64,000 nucleotides of DNA. It comes from Stratiolaelaps scimitus. Taxonomy: Eukaryota > Arthropoda > Arachnida > Mesostigmata > Laelapidae. Positions 43,478 through 53,414 of this stretch are shown piece by piece. Under the pieces are notes generated by a model. It was given only the letters and a program-made list of their open reading frames with translations, was not told the DNA's origin and did no database searches. The stretch lies in the NCBI GenBank assembly GCA_019614645.1, contig JABWDB010000048.1:426001-490000 (forward strand), in the 5' to 3' direction. The first letter of the stretch is position 1. Each line of letters opens with the position of its first letter. Both the position numbers and the translations under genes were made by a program.

Positions 43478-45033
43478 GTGAACATGGAATATTTCACAAC
43501 CTCCGTGTTTCCGTACGTGTCACCTTCAATACCATGGTTTCTTTACTTAACACGTTTCTATGCGCGTATATTGTCATCTGCCTGCACAATTCATAATTGC
43601 TCGACATTATTTGGCGTCGAAGAACACGGAGTACCAACGAGCACCGACGGCGGATGGCTTCATCCTTCGAAGAACCTCATCCTCAACCTCAACCTTCCTT
43701 CCTGAATAATACTTGATTGGTTATGACCATCACTCGACGTTACGTACAACCCGGTGGTTAACTTAGTCGATTCAGTGATAACTTGGTGATGAAAGGCGAT
43801 TAGCGATAACTTTTCTGTAGAAAATATCCGACACAATTATGCATTGAGAGAATTAGACACTTCTATTTTAGCAGTAAGAGCAATTGTTTAATATTTTAAA
43901 TATATAAACTTAAATTTTCCCACTTTATATCGCTCTCAGATATGCATTGCCTGTCTCTCCGTAGGTAACTATTATACAAACTCTTGATATTCACATTGTT
44001 TAGGGCAATTTACCTGTATCCCACAAGCAGAACGAACAGCAGACACAATGTTGCCTGTTTGAAAAAACAAACTCCGAATCGTCGTGAGGATAATCACGCC
44101 GAGGTGATCGATAAGGCACCCCTCGTGTTTAGCGCAACCGTTTGCGCAGGTGCCCGCATCGTCCTGACAGGCCACTGTCTGTAATCGACAAGACGAAGAA
44201 AAGGAGTCGATTTCCCCAGGGACTCCGCAGCCAGCTGGACCCTGCATGACAGTATCTCATGCGCGATTCATCTCCTTATCCCGCCAAGTCCCAGCCAAGG
44301 TTTTCGTACGCATCTGCGTATCCAAACGAAGTCCAACTTAATATTGCACAGGATCCACACGGTATCTGCCCTCCATATCTTATGTGGCATATGCATCGAG
44401 ACATGTACAGTAGAGTCTGATAGGATTTTGGAGTCGTTGAGTTCCTTCGCGAAACCCTAATAGAGTGGTTCTCATGGAGTTTCTCGATCGGGATTCTCAA
44501 ACATCCATACTGTTAGAGGCTACGATATGTTTAACATAACTACATAATCAATAATTTATTGTTCCAATACCATATCTTCCCAGTACCCCAGCCTGCAGAC
44601 TTAGCCCGTCCAAAGCGAGAATTGCGAACTTCCATTATGTCCTAAAATTATCCCTTGTAAATATTATAGCATCCATGGTCCTCTGGTTGTGTCACCTGCT
44701 GAAAGCTTAGCTTAGAATGCTACATTTCGCTTGAACTCGCCCCAATAAATCGATTCATCGTTGGGAGGGAATAGACCGGCGTAAATTAAATCATACCTCA
44801 AAGCAAAACCCTTGGCTTAACATTCAAGTGTACTTTACTCACGTGTTGCTTATCTTGTACAAATATTTAGACACGGAATAATATGAAATGTATCTAATTG
44901 CTCTCCAGACCTCATTCGTGCCTGCAGGTGTAAATATGATGATAAAATAATAGGTTTTAGGAGTCATACAAGAAGGTGTAGTGAAACGGATTTGTACATA
45001 CACATTTAGCATACGATAGTTCGACATATTCGG
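43477..45033. other. Non-coding stretch downstream of CAP gene A
   Basis: It contains a minus-strand Cys-rich frame (43972-44247) described separately. The rest is AT-rich with small frames that match nothing I know. Confidence 0.45.
43972..44247 (-). other. Unassigned Cys-rich open frame
   Basis: A 91-codon minus-strand frame with ten Cys, including CRLQTVACQDDAGTCANGC. A plausible donor (ACAG|GTAAAT) lies near its end, after CGIQ, and a plausible acceptor (CATGCAG) overlaps its ATG, so it could be an internal exon. It lies on the same strand and downstream of CAP gene A. It does not align with any of the four CAP exon types here. A chance frame is equally possible. Confidence 0.2.
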
Positions 45034-45039
45034 TTTATT
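45034..45039 (-). terminator. Candidate polyadenylation signal of CAP gene A
   Basis: AATAAA on the minus strand, about 150 nt past the gene A stop codon at 45191-45193. The region is AT-rich, so it may be a chance match. Confidence 0.35.
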
Positions 45040-45190
45040 ATTAATTATTATTAGTATTATTATAGAATAGTTAGCTCAAATGTTCTGTTCGTTGGTGTCG
45101 GAGAGCTTCCATTCAATTATTACAAACGATAATGATCCTAACAATTATCATCGCCTGAACGGTGAATTGCGTGCCGCGGCGCCGTTCGAA

Positions 45191-45643
45191 TCAATTCATT
45201 ATCGTTGAATTATGACCATGCTCGTTGTATGCCACCTCGCGATTCGCCGACACCAAAATCTCGACAAACCTCAGGAAATTGTTAAGTCTCGCCTGGCTGC
45301 CAAATCCGGCATTTTCAAATTGACGCGAGCCACCGGAATTGTCACACGCCGTATCAACGGTAAACAGATGATCATCCTTGGCACCCACTGGCAAGCCAAG
45401 GTGCACGATCCCCTTTCGGGCCGCCAACGGCACACCCATCCTGGACATCCTCGTCGTCGATGGAACCGTTGTAAGTCCAACCTGTTTTCGATATTCGTCC
45501 TCGTCGATGATTTCACAGAGACCCGAGCTGCCCTTCGCGGATCCAGGTCGACAGTTTGTCGCCAGCTCTTTCGACGGCTCGAACACATTGTAGTTTGCGC
45601 CGTATATGTTTCCGCCGGGAGCGTAGTTACATGCCACCCACGT
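45191..45643 (-). CDS. CAP gene A exon 4 with C-terminal extension
   Basis: Acceptor [29 protein letters not shown] is the second CAP signature. After YRKQVGL (to about 45472) the frame continues for 93 residues, mostly unlike other CAP tails, before the stop at 45191-45193. Genes B and C stop within ten residues of this point. Confidence 0.7.
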   Translation of the reverse strand, partial: TWVACNYAPGGNIYGANYNVFEPSKELATNCRPGSAKGSSGLCEIIDEDEYRKQVGLTTVPSTTRMSRMGVPLAARKGIVHLGLPVGAKDDHLFTVDTACDNSGGSRQFENAGFGSQARLNNFLRFVEILVSANREVAYNEHGHNSTIMN

Positions 45644-45782
45644 CTGTGGAGGATGAGGAGAGCCCACAACGTGTGCAGGATTGAGTTTGAGTTTGAGTTG
45701 AACTTCGTGTGAAGGCAGAATGACTTGCAGAAAACGTATCGGGAGTTCGAACTAGGCGTTGTTATGTAATATTGTAAATGCA

Positions 45783-45815
<33 letters not shown>

Positions 45816-46110
45816 TTAATTGGATAACTATATTAAGAAATCTGCAAGTGAACACCCCATCGATTCGTATGTACCCTGTGGGATTCGAACCGGAGACCCT
45901 TGTGGTTCTTAGTACCCTGTGACCGTACCCCCTACGGCAATCCTTCTGCAACACATTTCCCTTGCTGTGCAGAGAGGCAATGACGGCCTCGGCCGACACT
46001 CCAACTGCTTTTATAATTATTGTATATTTTGAAACATTCGATCATGGTCAATAGCGAAATAATCTACATCGCAAACTCTGGTTTCAAATAAATGATCAGT
46101 TGTTACCTGA

Positions 46111-46141
<31 letters not shown>

Positions 46142-47429
46142 ATCGCAGGCCTCTTACGCCTACATTTCACAATTTCGATACAGAATTTAGATTTCTCGAT
46201 GTCAATCCCCCAAGCTGTATCACTAAGAATATCAGTGCAGCCTTGATATATATATATATATATATATAGGTACCCCGTGGACGTAAATTGTTGGCTGTAA
46301 GTCAGCCCAGAAAATTTACTCAAGTACCCGAGTCGTGTGGAACGAACCTGAACTCCGTACTTGTGGGTTGCTTTGACCATGCCGCACCCTACACGGTACG
46401 AGCGCGCCCACACGACAGCGGTGTAGTGTCCGCATTGGGCGGCTGGTGAAAAGGGGAATATTTGGTCAGCGGAGCACTTGCTCACCTCGTTGAACCTGCT
46501 CGAGATGAAGAGATTTTGTCGAGAAGAGTGTGATCATTTACAAATATCATTATGTAGAAACAATTAGCAAGGTGGGGAGATGTACTTCACATGGTGATTG
46601 CCTTTACACGTTATAATCTATGGGAATTATTTCATATATATTTAATCATTTCCTTTATTTTAGTATGCTACTGAACTCTTGCTGAAAATACTATAAATAA
46701 TAAATAGTGAATATGGATTGGTGTATGTGTGTCTGTGTGTGTTTGTGTGTGCTATATTCGAAGCATCGAAGTTAGATCTTGGCCTTGCAGAAGACTACTG
46801 CTGTCAAAAATTAGGACTCCCACGGCAGTATTTTAATCCGCTACGTCCAGCCATTGGAGGCAGGCACTTAGACAATTAACCATCATTCCCATGGCTAATT
46901 GCCTGCCCCCAATGGCCCGGAGGTCTGTTTCCAATGGTGGAGGTCGCGAATTCAACTACGTTAGTGGGAAACTTGGCCCTTGTCGGGACTCAACCACCCA
47001 GGCGGTTGGTCTACACGAGAACTCGGACCTCTACCAAGGTGAGGCTGCTGTATCCCTTCTGACGCCGGAGGTCGCGGGTTCAAATGGCCCTCGTTATTCA
47101 GTAGGAGACTTAGTCGTTATAAAGTGCAGTCCTCTGTAAAACATCGGGGATGAGAAGGAGCGACGATGACAATCGTATATTGGATGCGATTTCGACAATT
47201 TCAGACCTATACGTTTGCAGCGGCATCAACGTCAATAGTAATCTGTTGCGATTATTGATGAATTCAAAAGAATCCAACGATTGGAATCTACAGCGTCTGG
47301 TCGGTGTGGTCGCATAACTTAAGTGAAAATCACGAGACTATAAATCTCTTTTGACAGCTCGTAGTTCATTGTGGATGGCATCAGAGGCGAATCGACAACA
47401 CGTCTAAGAGTAGCGGCTAAATATTAATT

Positions 47430-47469
<40 letters not shown>

Positions 47470-47683
47470 TAAGTTATGCGAGAAAGTATAGGTCATAGTT
47501 GTATGATTTCATTATTCCCGAGATACCCATACAGCTTAAAATGATTATTGTTGGTCATTAAACAGTGTGGGGATTGCGCGGCATTCAATGACCGCTCAAC
47601 GGAGTTACACACAGACTGAAGGTGCTTCCTAATCTGTTGACGAACAAACAATGCTGACAGCTCATGTATCATTCTAATGCTCG

Positions 47684-47715
<32 letters not shown>

Positions 47716-48935
47716 ACCTACAAGATTTTTCGATAAATTCTAACTCACCAATCTTCGACAGCTTGAGTTGCCGTGAACGTCTCATTTCCATAGGAGCCGC
47801 CGGCGCCCCACATAAGATTTTGTCCCACTGAGCTGTACTTAGATGTCAGTCGGCAATCGTGACTCTCATGCTGAAGGCTGCCATTGCCGGAGCACAGCTT
47901 GTGGAGCAGGCCAACAGCGGCATTCGCCAGCTGGCTGTCCCATGTCAACAGCATCATATCTCCCCCGTATGATCCGTTGGTGAAGGGTTGTTTACTGCAA
48001 ACATCTTAGCGAGGTTAATGAGTGGACGCCTTGCTTTGCCGCCTTTTTGGTCTTTTGTCCATGATTCTATTGGTGATTCTACCCATGATTCTATTGGTGA
48101 TTCTACCCATGATTCTACGTTGGCTATACAGAGCATCCGCGAAGATCGTCAACGAGCGATTGCACTAAGTTAGGCAATCTTGAGAAGGGCTGAAATCCTT
48201 CAGAATTAAGGTTCAGCTGGGAGATCGAATCCGGGACCTTGTCCTTGTCATCGCTTGGTTATGCACCCAACGTCTCAATCAAGGGTCATCAGCAGGGTCG
48301 CCGCGACAGATAAAGACAGGCCGATACAGAAGGCATAGTCGAGCTCCCGGTGGTGGATGCGTTCGTGTGCTTCCGCTTTCCAATCGGAGGAGAGACGTTG
48401 GTGCTCACACGGGTTCTAATTCCCACCGTTACACATTTACATTCAAAGGGGTTGTCCGTCTAATGAAGCTTTATGCCGTAAAAGCAGTTGTAACGGATGT
48501 TTAAGGCGGAGAGTCAACCGGCCAATTCTTTTTATAGATGGAGAACATAAACAAACAGTTGTACTCAGAAACATGACCGTAGTACGGTAAGGATCTTGCC
48601 CTTGCCAGAGAGACAACCATCTTAATGAAAGTTCTGGTGTTGACTGTTTATAACGACCGAATAAAACCAACTTCGCTCTACTTCTCTACGAACCTATAAG
48701 CTATTACCTACAGAGGCTACAGGTGGCTCGACTCGAGTACCTACCGATAGTACTCGTGTTGACGAAGAATTGCTGTTTTGAAATCTTCCCCTCCAGTGGT
48801 CGAATAGAGGCAAGGGCTGACGTTACAAACGGAAGCGCCAGTTGGGCAGTATTGCTTGATAAACTCATTGCAGCCGTCTTCAGCCAATATCCCCGTGGCG
48901 CTTAGGGCCAACACAATGGCTGATGGTACAAGCAT
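45191..48935 (-). CDS. CAP-superfamily secreted protein, gene A (4 exons)
   Basis: Exons on the minus strand: 48745-48935, 47749-47994, 46348-46495 and 45191-45643, joined in phases 2, 2 and 0; total 1038 nt, 345 residues. CAP proteins (CRISP, antigen 5, PR-1) are secreted alpha-beta-alpha proteins of varied roles such as sterol or lipid binding, protease-like activity and venom or immune-related functions. A signal peptide MLVPSAIVLALSATGILA is followed by four Cys, then SSVGQNLMW, the CAP signature GHYTAVVWARSYRVGCGMV and the second signature [12 protein letters not shown] start at the ATG at 48933-48935; an upstream GTG would be unusual. The last exon runs 93 residues past the point where genes B and C stop, a feature that may be a real extension or hide an unseen intron. 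Gene A is one of a tandem cluster with gene B and gene C on the same strand. Its specific role cannot be told. Confidence 0.8.
45785..45815. repeat. (ATT)n microsatellite in gene A intron 3
   Basis: About 30 bp of TTA repeats. It lies between exons 3 and 4. Confidence 0.85.
45868..45950 (-). mobile_element. tRNA-derived repeat in gene A intron 3
   Basis: On the minus strand it has an A-box-like GATTGCCGTAGGGGGTACGG and a B box GGTTCGAATCCCACAGGGT. No tail family is assigned. Acceptor ends do not pair, so it is not a tRNA gene. Confidence 0.4.
46108..46142. repeat. (TA)n microsatellite in gene A intron 3
   Basis: About 35 bp of TA repeats; a second run lies at 46246-46268. Confidence 0.85.
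46270..46320 (+). mobile_element. SINE family B 3' fragment in gene A intron 3
   Basis: GTACCCCGTGGACGTAAATT, GTTGGCTGTAAGTCAGCCCA and GAAAATTTAC match the family 3' end. It ends about 28 bp from exon 3. Confidence 0.6.
46348..46495 (-). CDS. CAP gene A exon 3 (CAP signature)
   Basis: Acceptor CGAGCAG|G at 46496; WFNEVSKCSADQIFPFSP leads to GHYTAVVWARSYRVGCGMVK. The donor CAG|GTTCGT (phase 0) is weaker than the others in the cluster. Confidence 0.85.
46496..47464. other. Gene A intron 2, distal part
   Basis: A GT-rich patch near 46725-46750 and two tRNA-like segments (46925-46985 and 47040-47120, the latter with CCGGAGGTCGCGGGTTCAAA then GACTTAGTC) that resemble the repeat at 4190. A (TA)n tract closes it at 47431-47464. 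Confidence 0.5.
47465..47690 (-). repeat. Dispersed repeat E, copy 2, in gene A intron 2
   Basis: The reverse complement aligns with 24046-24262 over most of its length (GTTCGTCAACAGATTAGG, CAGTCTGTGTGTAACTCC, GGTCATTGAA, CAACAATAAT, CTTTCTCGCATA). It is bounded on both sides by (TA)n (47431-47464 and 47684-47712) and ends about 35 bp from the exon 2 donor. Confidence 0.75.
47749..47994 (-). CDS. CAP gene A exon 2
   Basis: Acceptor TTTGCAG|T at 47995-47996; it opens with RKQPFTNGSYGGDMMLLTWD and contains HDCRLTSKYSSVGQNLMW, ending at VEDW before the donor TG|GTGAGT. Aligns along its length with exon 2 of gene B. Confidence 0.85.
48063..48112. repeat. 24-bp tandem repeat
   Basis: GATTCTATTGGTGATTCTAC plus CCAT is present twice (48063-48086, 48087-48110) with a partial third. 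It lies 69 bp from exon 2 inside intron 1. Confidence 0.85.
48205..48275 (-). mobile_element. tRNA-derived repeat in gene A intron 1
   Basis: On the minus strand: GTTGGGTGCATAACCAAGCG and the box GGATTCGATCTCCCAG. Family not assigned. Confidence 0.35.
48346..48520 (+). mobile_element. SINE family B copy in gene A intron 1
   Basis: GGTGGTGGATGCGTTCGTGT, TCCGCTTTCCAATCGGAGGA, ACACGGGTTCTAATTCCCAC, ACATTTACATTCAAAGGGG, CTAATGAAGCTTTATGCCG, then a diverged 3' end. Confidence 0.7.
48745..48935 (-). CDS. CAP gene A exon 1 (signal peptide)
   Basis: Codes for the signal peptide and the Cys-rich start EDGCNEFIKQYC, ending RQHEYYR. The donor CG|GTAGGT lies at 48744 and below; phase 2. The His in RQHEYYR occupies the place of the conserved first-helix His of CAP proteins. 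Confidence 0.8.
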
Positions 48936-48981
48936 GGCTGATACGAGCACGCAGCCACCTCCTGGAAATCGTCGTTATTTC

Positions 48982-48989
48982 TTATATAA
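48982..48989 (-). promoter_or_regulatory. Candidate TATA box of CAP gene A
   Basis: TTTATATAAG on the minus strand, about 50 nt upstream of the gene A ATG. A start of transcription about 30 nt further would give a leader of some 20 nt. Confidence 0.45.
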
Positions 48990-51900
48990 ATCCACTGTAT
49001 GAATCGTTATCAGTAAATGATACAGCAATCTCCAATGAGCTGTCGCAATGTACCGTTGCATTCGTAAGTGCAGGTACGCTTGAACTTTCAATGCCATATA
49101 CCCGGATTAAGTAAAACATTTACAGACCTACTCTGTGATACTTACCAGAACTGAGTAAGAAATACAGCACAGCTAATTAAGTCAGTTCGACTCAGTTTGT
49201 CTCCGAGGACCGATACTTGATTAACATACGCCCTAATCACCAACGACCATTACCCACAAGCTGGAGCTGTCTGTACACTTCGTGTCGTGAACTGAAGAAC
49301 CTCTATGGCAAAATGCTCATCGCCTCGATGAGTTTCACTCGTAATAGACAGGAGCTCACCACCACATAGTCCTGCTTCCCTACGCTATTCGTCTGGGTCG
49401 TAATTTCGACAGAAATTTGAGAGAGGACTGTATCATCCTTTTACGAGGTACGGCCGAGCATTCAAAGCGATAACTCATGACGGCAGACTTGAAACGTATT
49501 CAACTATTTGTCACTATTCCCTGCCCTAGTAGGGCCGGGTCGCCGATCTCACTCTCCCTCGATCTTATCCCACACGAGTGAATGATTGTCCCTCGAGAAT
49601 TAAGCCTTCGGCTGCTACGATTAATTAAAGAATCCCGCTGCGTGATGACATCTAAGAGAGCTTAAGCATTGTAAAATTGTAGATCCTTTAATAAACCAAT
49701 AAAGCTTTATCTTTACCTTTACCATTTACCCCTGGAACGGCGCGTTTGATTGGGCATTTTCAAGAAAAGATCGAGATGGACAGCGCTTTTATGGACCACA
49801 ACTAAACTCTGGGGGCATTAGTAGTATTCGTATTATTATCATTGTTTGTTAGTTAGTTAGTATTTGATCTATTTTCGTCATTTTACTCTATCAGCCGTGT
49901 CATTATAGGAGACTTTACAGGAAACACATAATTGCCTTACCTGGCTGTAACATGTAAAGATAAAATGAAGGTCAACCAGTCAAATAATAGTAGAAGTACT
50001 GTTAAATATGTATTGGCCGGTTGGAGTTACGAGACAGCTGTGTCACGGCGTCCACTGCATGATTTAGTACGCGTGTCCGTCTCAAATCAATGACAATATT
50101 ATATTCTGTTGTTGTAAAAACATGCATAAACTTCACCCTGTGATTCTTTTGAACTGAATCGTTGCTCAGGGCATTTAGCATGCAGGTCAGACACAGTGAA
50201 GGCGTTAAGTTGGACTCGAAAAGATGTTAAGAGTTTGTACCATTGCTGTGTTTCGTTAAGGGATGGGTTTAGCGTATGGCGGAATTCGCCGTTACAGAAG
50301 ACATCATATCATCTATTTGTTTATTTTCGGAACAAAGCTTGTAGAAACGCTTAAGTTCCCATAAAATGGTGTTAAATAGATACAAAGTTACCTAGATACG
50401 ATGCAATACACATGCAGTGCTTCGGTTTATCAGCATAACTGCAGCTTCTTTTTACAACACAGGATGTCGGATGTCCTTAACCAACAAAATAATTCCAGAG
50501 ACATAGGGTTAAGCCTTGATAATAACGATTATATATGTATTAAAATTTGTAATCGTTGTAGAATAGAGAGGTAATATCCTTATTGTATGCGCTTTGTCGA
50601 ATGCAATACCGGGTGATGTAGAAATATTGAAAACTATGTGTCTAGTGAGTGCACAAATGTTTACGCTGTCGTATTTAAGTCAATTGGATCGTCATGAAAT
50701 AACAGCAAGCTACGCGCGTATTTACAATATATGACAATGTATTAACAATTGTTAATTGTACGCCACCACTGGCATCTTTACATTATTAACTAAGTTATAA
50801 ATAATCAGTCATGAAATTATTGTTATGTACAAACTAAACATTTTGACATTATTCCTATCACAAAAGTAGCATGCAATTTTCATCTACCGCACGCTGGATG
50901 ATCTCAAACGGCTTCAAAGGACATCTTCCCAATAACGAGGTGCCTGCGTCGAAATTTCGCATCACTCCGAGCTAAATCAAGGGACATATATCTACTAATG
51001 ATCAATATCGTTGGGATGCTTGAAGATAAATGGTATCGTCGACCCCGACCGTAGAGTTAGTCCGATATGTTGCTGCCAGTATCAGGCGAGGCAGCGAAGC
51101 GGCTCGATCTTCAATCAAAGCACATTGAGATTACGTAGGACGTCCTTATTCCGTAATCGTTGTCCTCCGGGGCCTGCCAGTCCTTGTGGAAGTGGTTGGA
51201 CGTGATACGAGCTAGCGGCGCACATAACTGACGCATTCTATTATGTCTCGTTGGGACGAATCCCCACGCTAGCGTCCCGCCCTGACAGCTGCGGGATAAC
51301 CTGATCGATTTGTGTCGGCGGCGTCAGAGTCGAGGTTGATTAAGCTTCGTCACGATACTAATTTGGATTTTAGATGCCTTCAAGAATAGCATTTTTGCCA
51401 TTGACAGAAACGTGTTGCTCTGAATTATCCCGGCCGAAATTGTTGGCGCTTTGTTGAAAAGAAAAAGGGAACGCGTATTCTTAGTGGTAGCTTTTTTGTG
51501 CTATGAAGCAGAATAATTCGCCCCTTCAGCGACATCGCCAACCCCTAAGGCTATAGCTCGAACCGAGATCATCAGCGACGTGTTCACCTCGCGTACAATG
51601 TCCAAACTGTCCCACAACGAGGATCTCTTCCCCTGGCGCATCCTGTGCGTTTGCTACGGTCGGCTATCCTAATCAGCTAATTCAGGAGACGCGGGTGACG
51701 GTAGTGAGGAAATAACGACAGAGTAACGCGAACGGATCCCTAAGAGGAGGAACTCCCCCCCCTACAACATAAGCATTTAATGCAGAAGCGTCCGACTAAT
51801 TATAATATATGATTTGCAAAGTAAAGAAAAACATATCCCCTCAATCGGATGCCGAAAGAAAGACAGATCTGATATAGTTCTGGGAGTTGGGTCACCCTTC

Positions 51901-52502
51901 ACTTCTGGGAGTTTTCGCCCAGAGTTCACGAAGCCACAATCCCGAGAGGAGCGAAGCTGCTCTCTCTCTCGGGGCCGGAGTTACAGGAATCAATAAACGC
52001 TGTCTGTCACAGTCTAATCAATCAGAACAAGTGCGATCTCGCATTAGCGCTATCAGAGCCACGAGGTATTAGAAGGTTATGTCCCAGTGTCGTCATAATC
52101 ATCATACCGTTCATTAGCCACAATTAAGTGGACGAGCAGGCTGACTATGCCCGCTTTTTCTCATAATTCTCAATGACTAACTCCCGTTTACCGATTTCAA
52201 TCGAAAGACCTTCGTTGTCGACGACAATAAATAGACCAGATAATTCCGCGGACTCTTGTCATCCTCGATCGGTGGGCTTGGTTTATTCAGCCGGGGACGG
52301 GATGCATCGAAGAAACTCAGCATTGCAGAAACAACAGTGAATTCTAAGAAATCGCTTCAAGCTGGATGAAGAGAACGTTTTTAGGTCAAAAGTCTAATGA
52401 TCCGCCATGCATGACTGGAACTAGCAATCTATTTCATTTCGTCAGCAAAACAACTTGTTCGATTTACCCATCTTATATTAATTCACATCTGTAGTATTAG
52501 CC
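48990..52502. other. Intergenic region between CAP genes A and B
   Basis: AT-rich, with a SINE A fragment at 49631-49723 and a CT/GA-rich patch near 51960. Frames are under 65 codons and unrecognised. Confidence 0.5.
49631..49723 (+). mobile_element. SINE family A, 5'-truncated
   Basis: AATCCCGCTGCGTGATGACA, GAGAGCTTAAGCATTGTAAA, then TAGATCCTTTAATAAACCAA and ATCTTTACCTTTACC. Confidence 0.75.
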
Positions 52503-52619
52503 TAGAATGAGCAAAGGTGGCCCCGACAGGTCCTCATAGTAATACCTATAAGGTTAAGAGCTGAGGCCTGTTAGATAGGGGAACAGCTGAGGGTCAGCTC
52601 GAAAAAAAAAAAAAAAAAG
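52503..52619 (+). mobile_element. SINE family D, 5'-truncated with poly(A)
   Basis: GGCCCCGACAGGTCCTCATA, GGTTAAGAGCTGAGGCCTGT, AGGGGAACAGCTGAGGGTCA and GCTCG followed by about 16 A. The poly(A) end indicates mobilisation by a poly(A)-primed LINE. Confidence 0.75.
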
Positions 52620-53043
52620 AATGAGCTGGTAATTATTTCTATATAAATACACCTACATGAGCGTAGGTCTTATCAAACGCCTATTCCGCAAAACATGATT
52701 TTAGTGTACCCATGCTTAACACGTTTGTATTATATCAAAAAAAAATGAGAAGCAAACAATTCTTATTTTTCAGTTGTATTCAACCATCTCCCGATCGGAT
52801 ACAAAGACTAAGTTTCATAGAGTGCAACCCTTGTTTATTTGGAGCCAGATGACGTGAACATATCGAATTAGATACAGAGCATTACACGACGCTCAAGTGG
52901 ACGAAGCTTTCTACGGAGAGACTCAAAGGAAAATGCCGTACCTGACGATTCTGAAATTTGTGCCTTTGCTTCAGGTACGACTGTTTCACTACCGTGAACT
53001 GGACCTGGCTACGAAAATTGGATCCCGTGACAGAGTATGCTCG
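52620..53043. other. 3' flank of CAP gene B
   Basis: AT-rich; contains a candidate polyadenylation signal. No other gene recognised. Confidence 0.5.
52834..52839 (-). terminator. Candidate polyadenylation signal of CAP gene B
   Basis: AATAAA on the minus strand about 205 nt past the gene B stop at 53044-53046. Confidence 0.4.
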
Positions 53044-53238
53044 TCAATTACTAGGGGTGTACTCGAGTCCAACACTCGACCTGTAGCCGGCCTCATCGGT
53101 GACCTTACACAGGCCAGATGCTGAGTCCTTAGCGGATGAGGCCCTGCATGCCGAGGCCACCTCGCCCGACGGATTGAATACGTTATAGTCCATTCCGCCC
53201 ATATTTCCACCGGGGGCGTAGTTACAGGCAACCCAAAC
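53044..53238 (-). CDS. CAP gene B exon 4
   Basis: Acceptor [28 protein letters not shown], then two further Cys and [19 protein letters not shown], ending at TGA (53044-53046). Confidence 0.88.
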   Translation of the reverse strand, partial: VWVACNYAPGGNMGGMDYNVFNPSGEVASACRASSAKDSASGLCKVTDEAGYRSSVGLEYTPSN

Positions 53239-53383
53239 CTGTGAACGTTTGAGAGGAACGATTAGCCAGTGAAAAAATCGTTTTTACAATGAAAGCAACA
53301 CGGTTCAAAGCGATACATCTGAAGGAAGATTACCAGATTTATCCTATAAACAACAACATATATATATATATATATATCCTATA

Positions 53384-53414
<31 letters not shown>

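Larger units (their letters stand above)
47995..48744. other. CAP gene A intron 1
   Basis: It holds a 24-bp tandem repeat (48063-48110), a tRNA-like segment and a SINE B copy; no other coding sequence is seen. Confidence 0.55.

Noticed and set aside
44276..44500. Minus-strand frame with GYADAYENLGWDLAG as a CAP exon
   Set aside because: It resembles the GQNLAW region only loosely, lacks splice sites at the expected places and aligns with no exon of A or B.
45212..45712. Plus-strand 166-codon frame opposite CAP gene A exon 4
   Set aside because: It lies antisense to an exon that has CAP signature residues and good splice sites, so it is taken as a shadow.
48948..48950. Upstream GTG as start of CAP gene A
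   Set aside because: A GTG start is unlikely in a nuclear gene. The ATG at 48933-48935 gives a better signal peptide.
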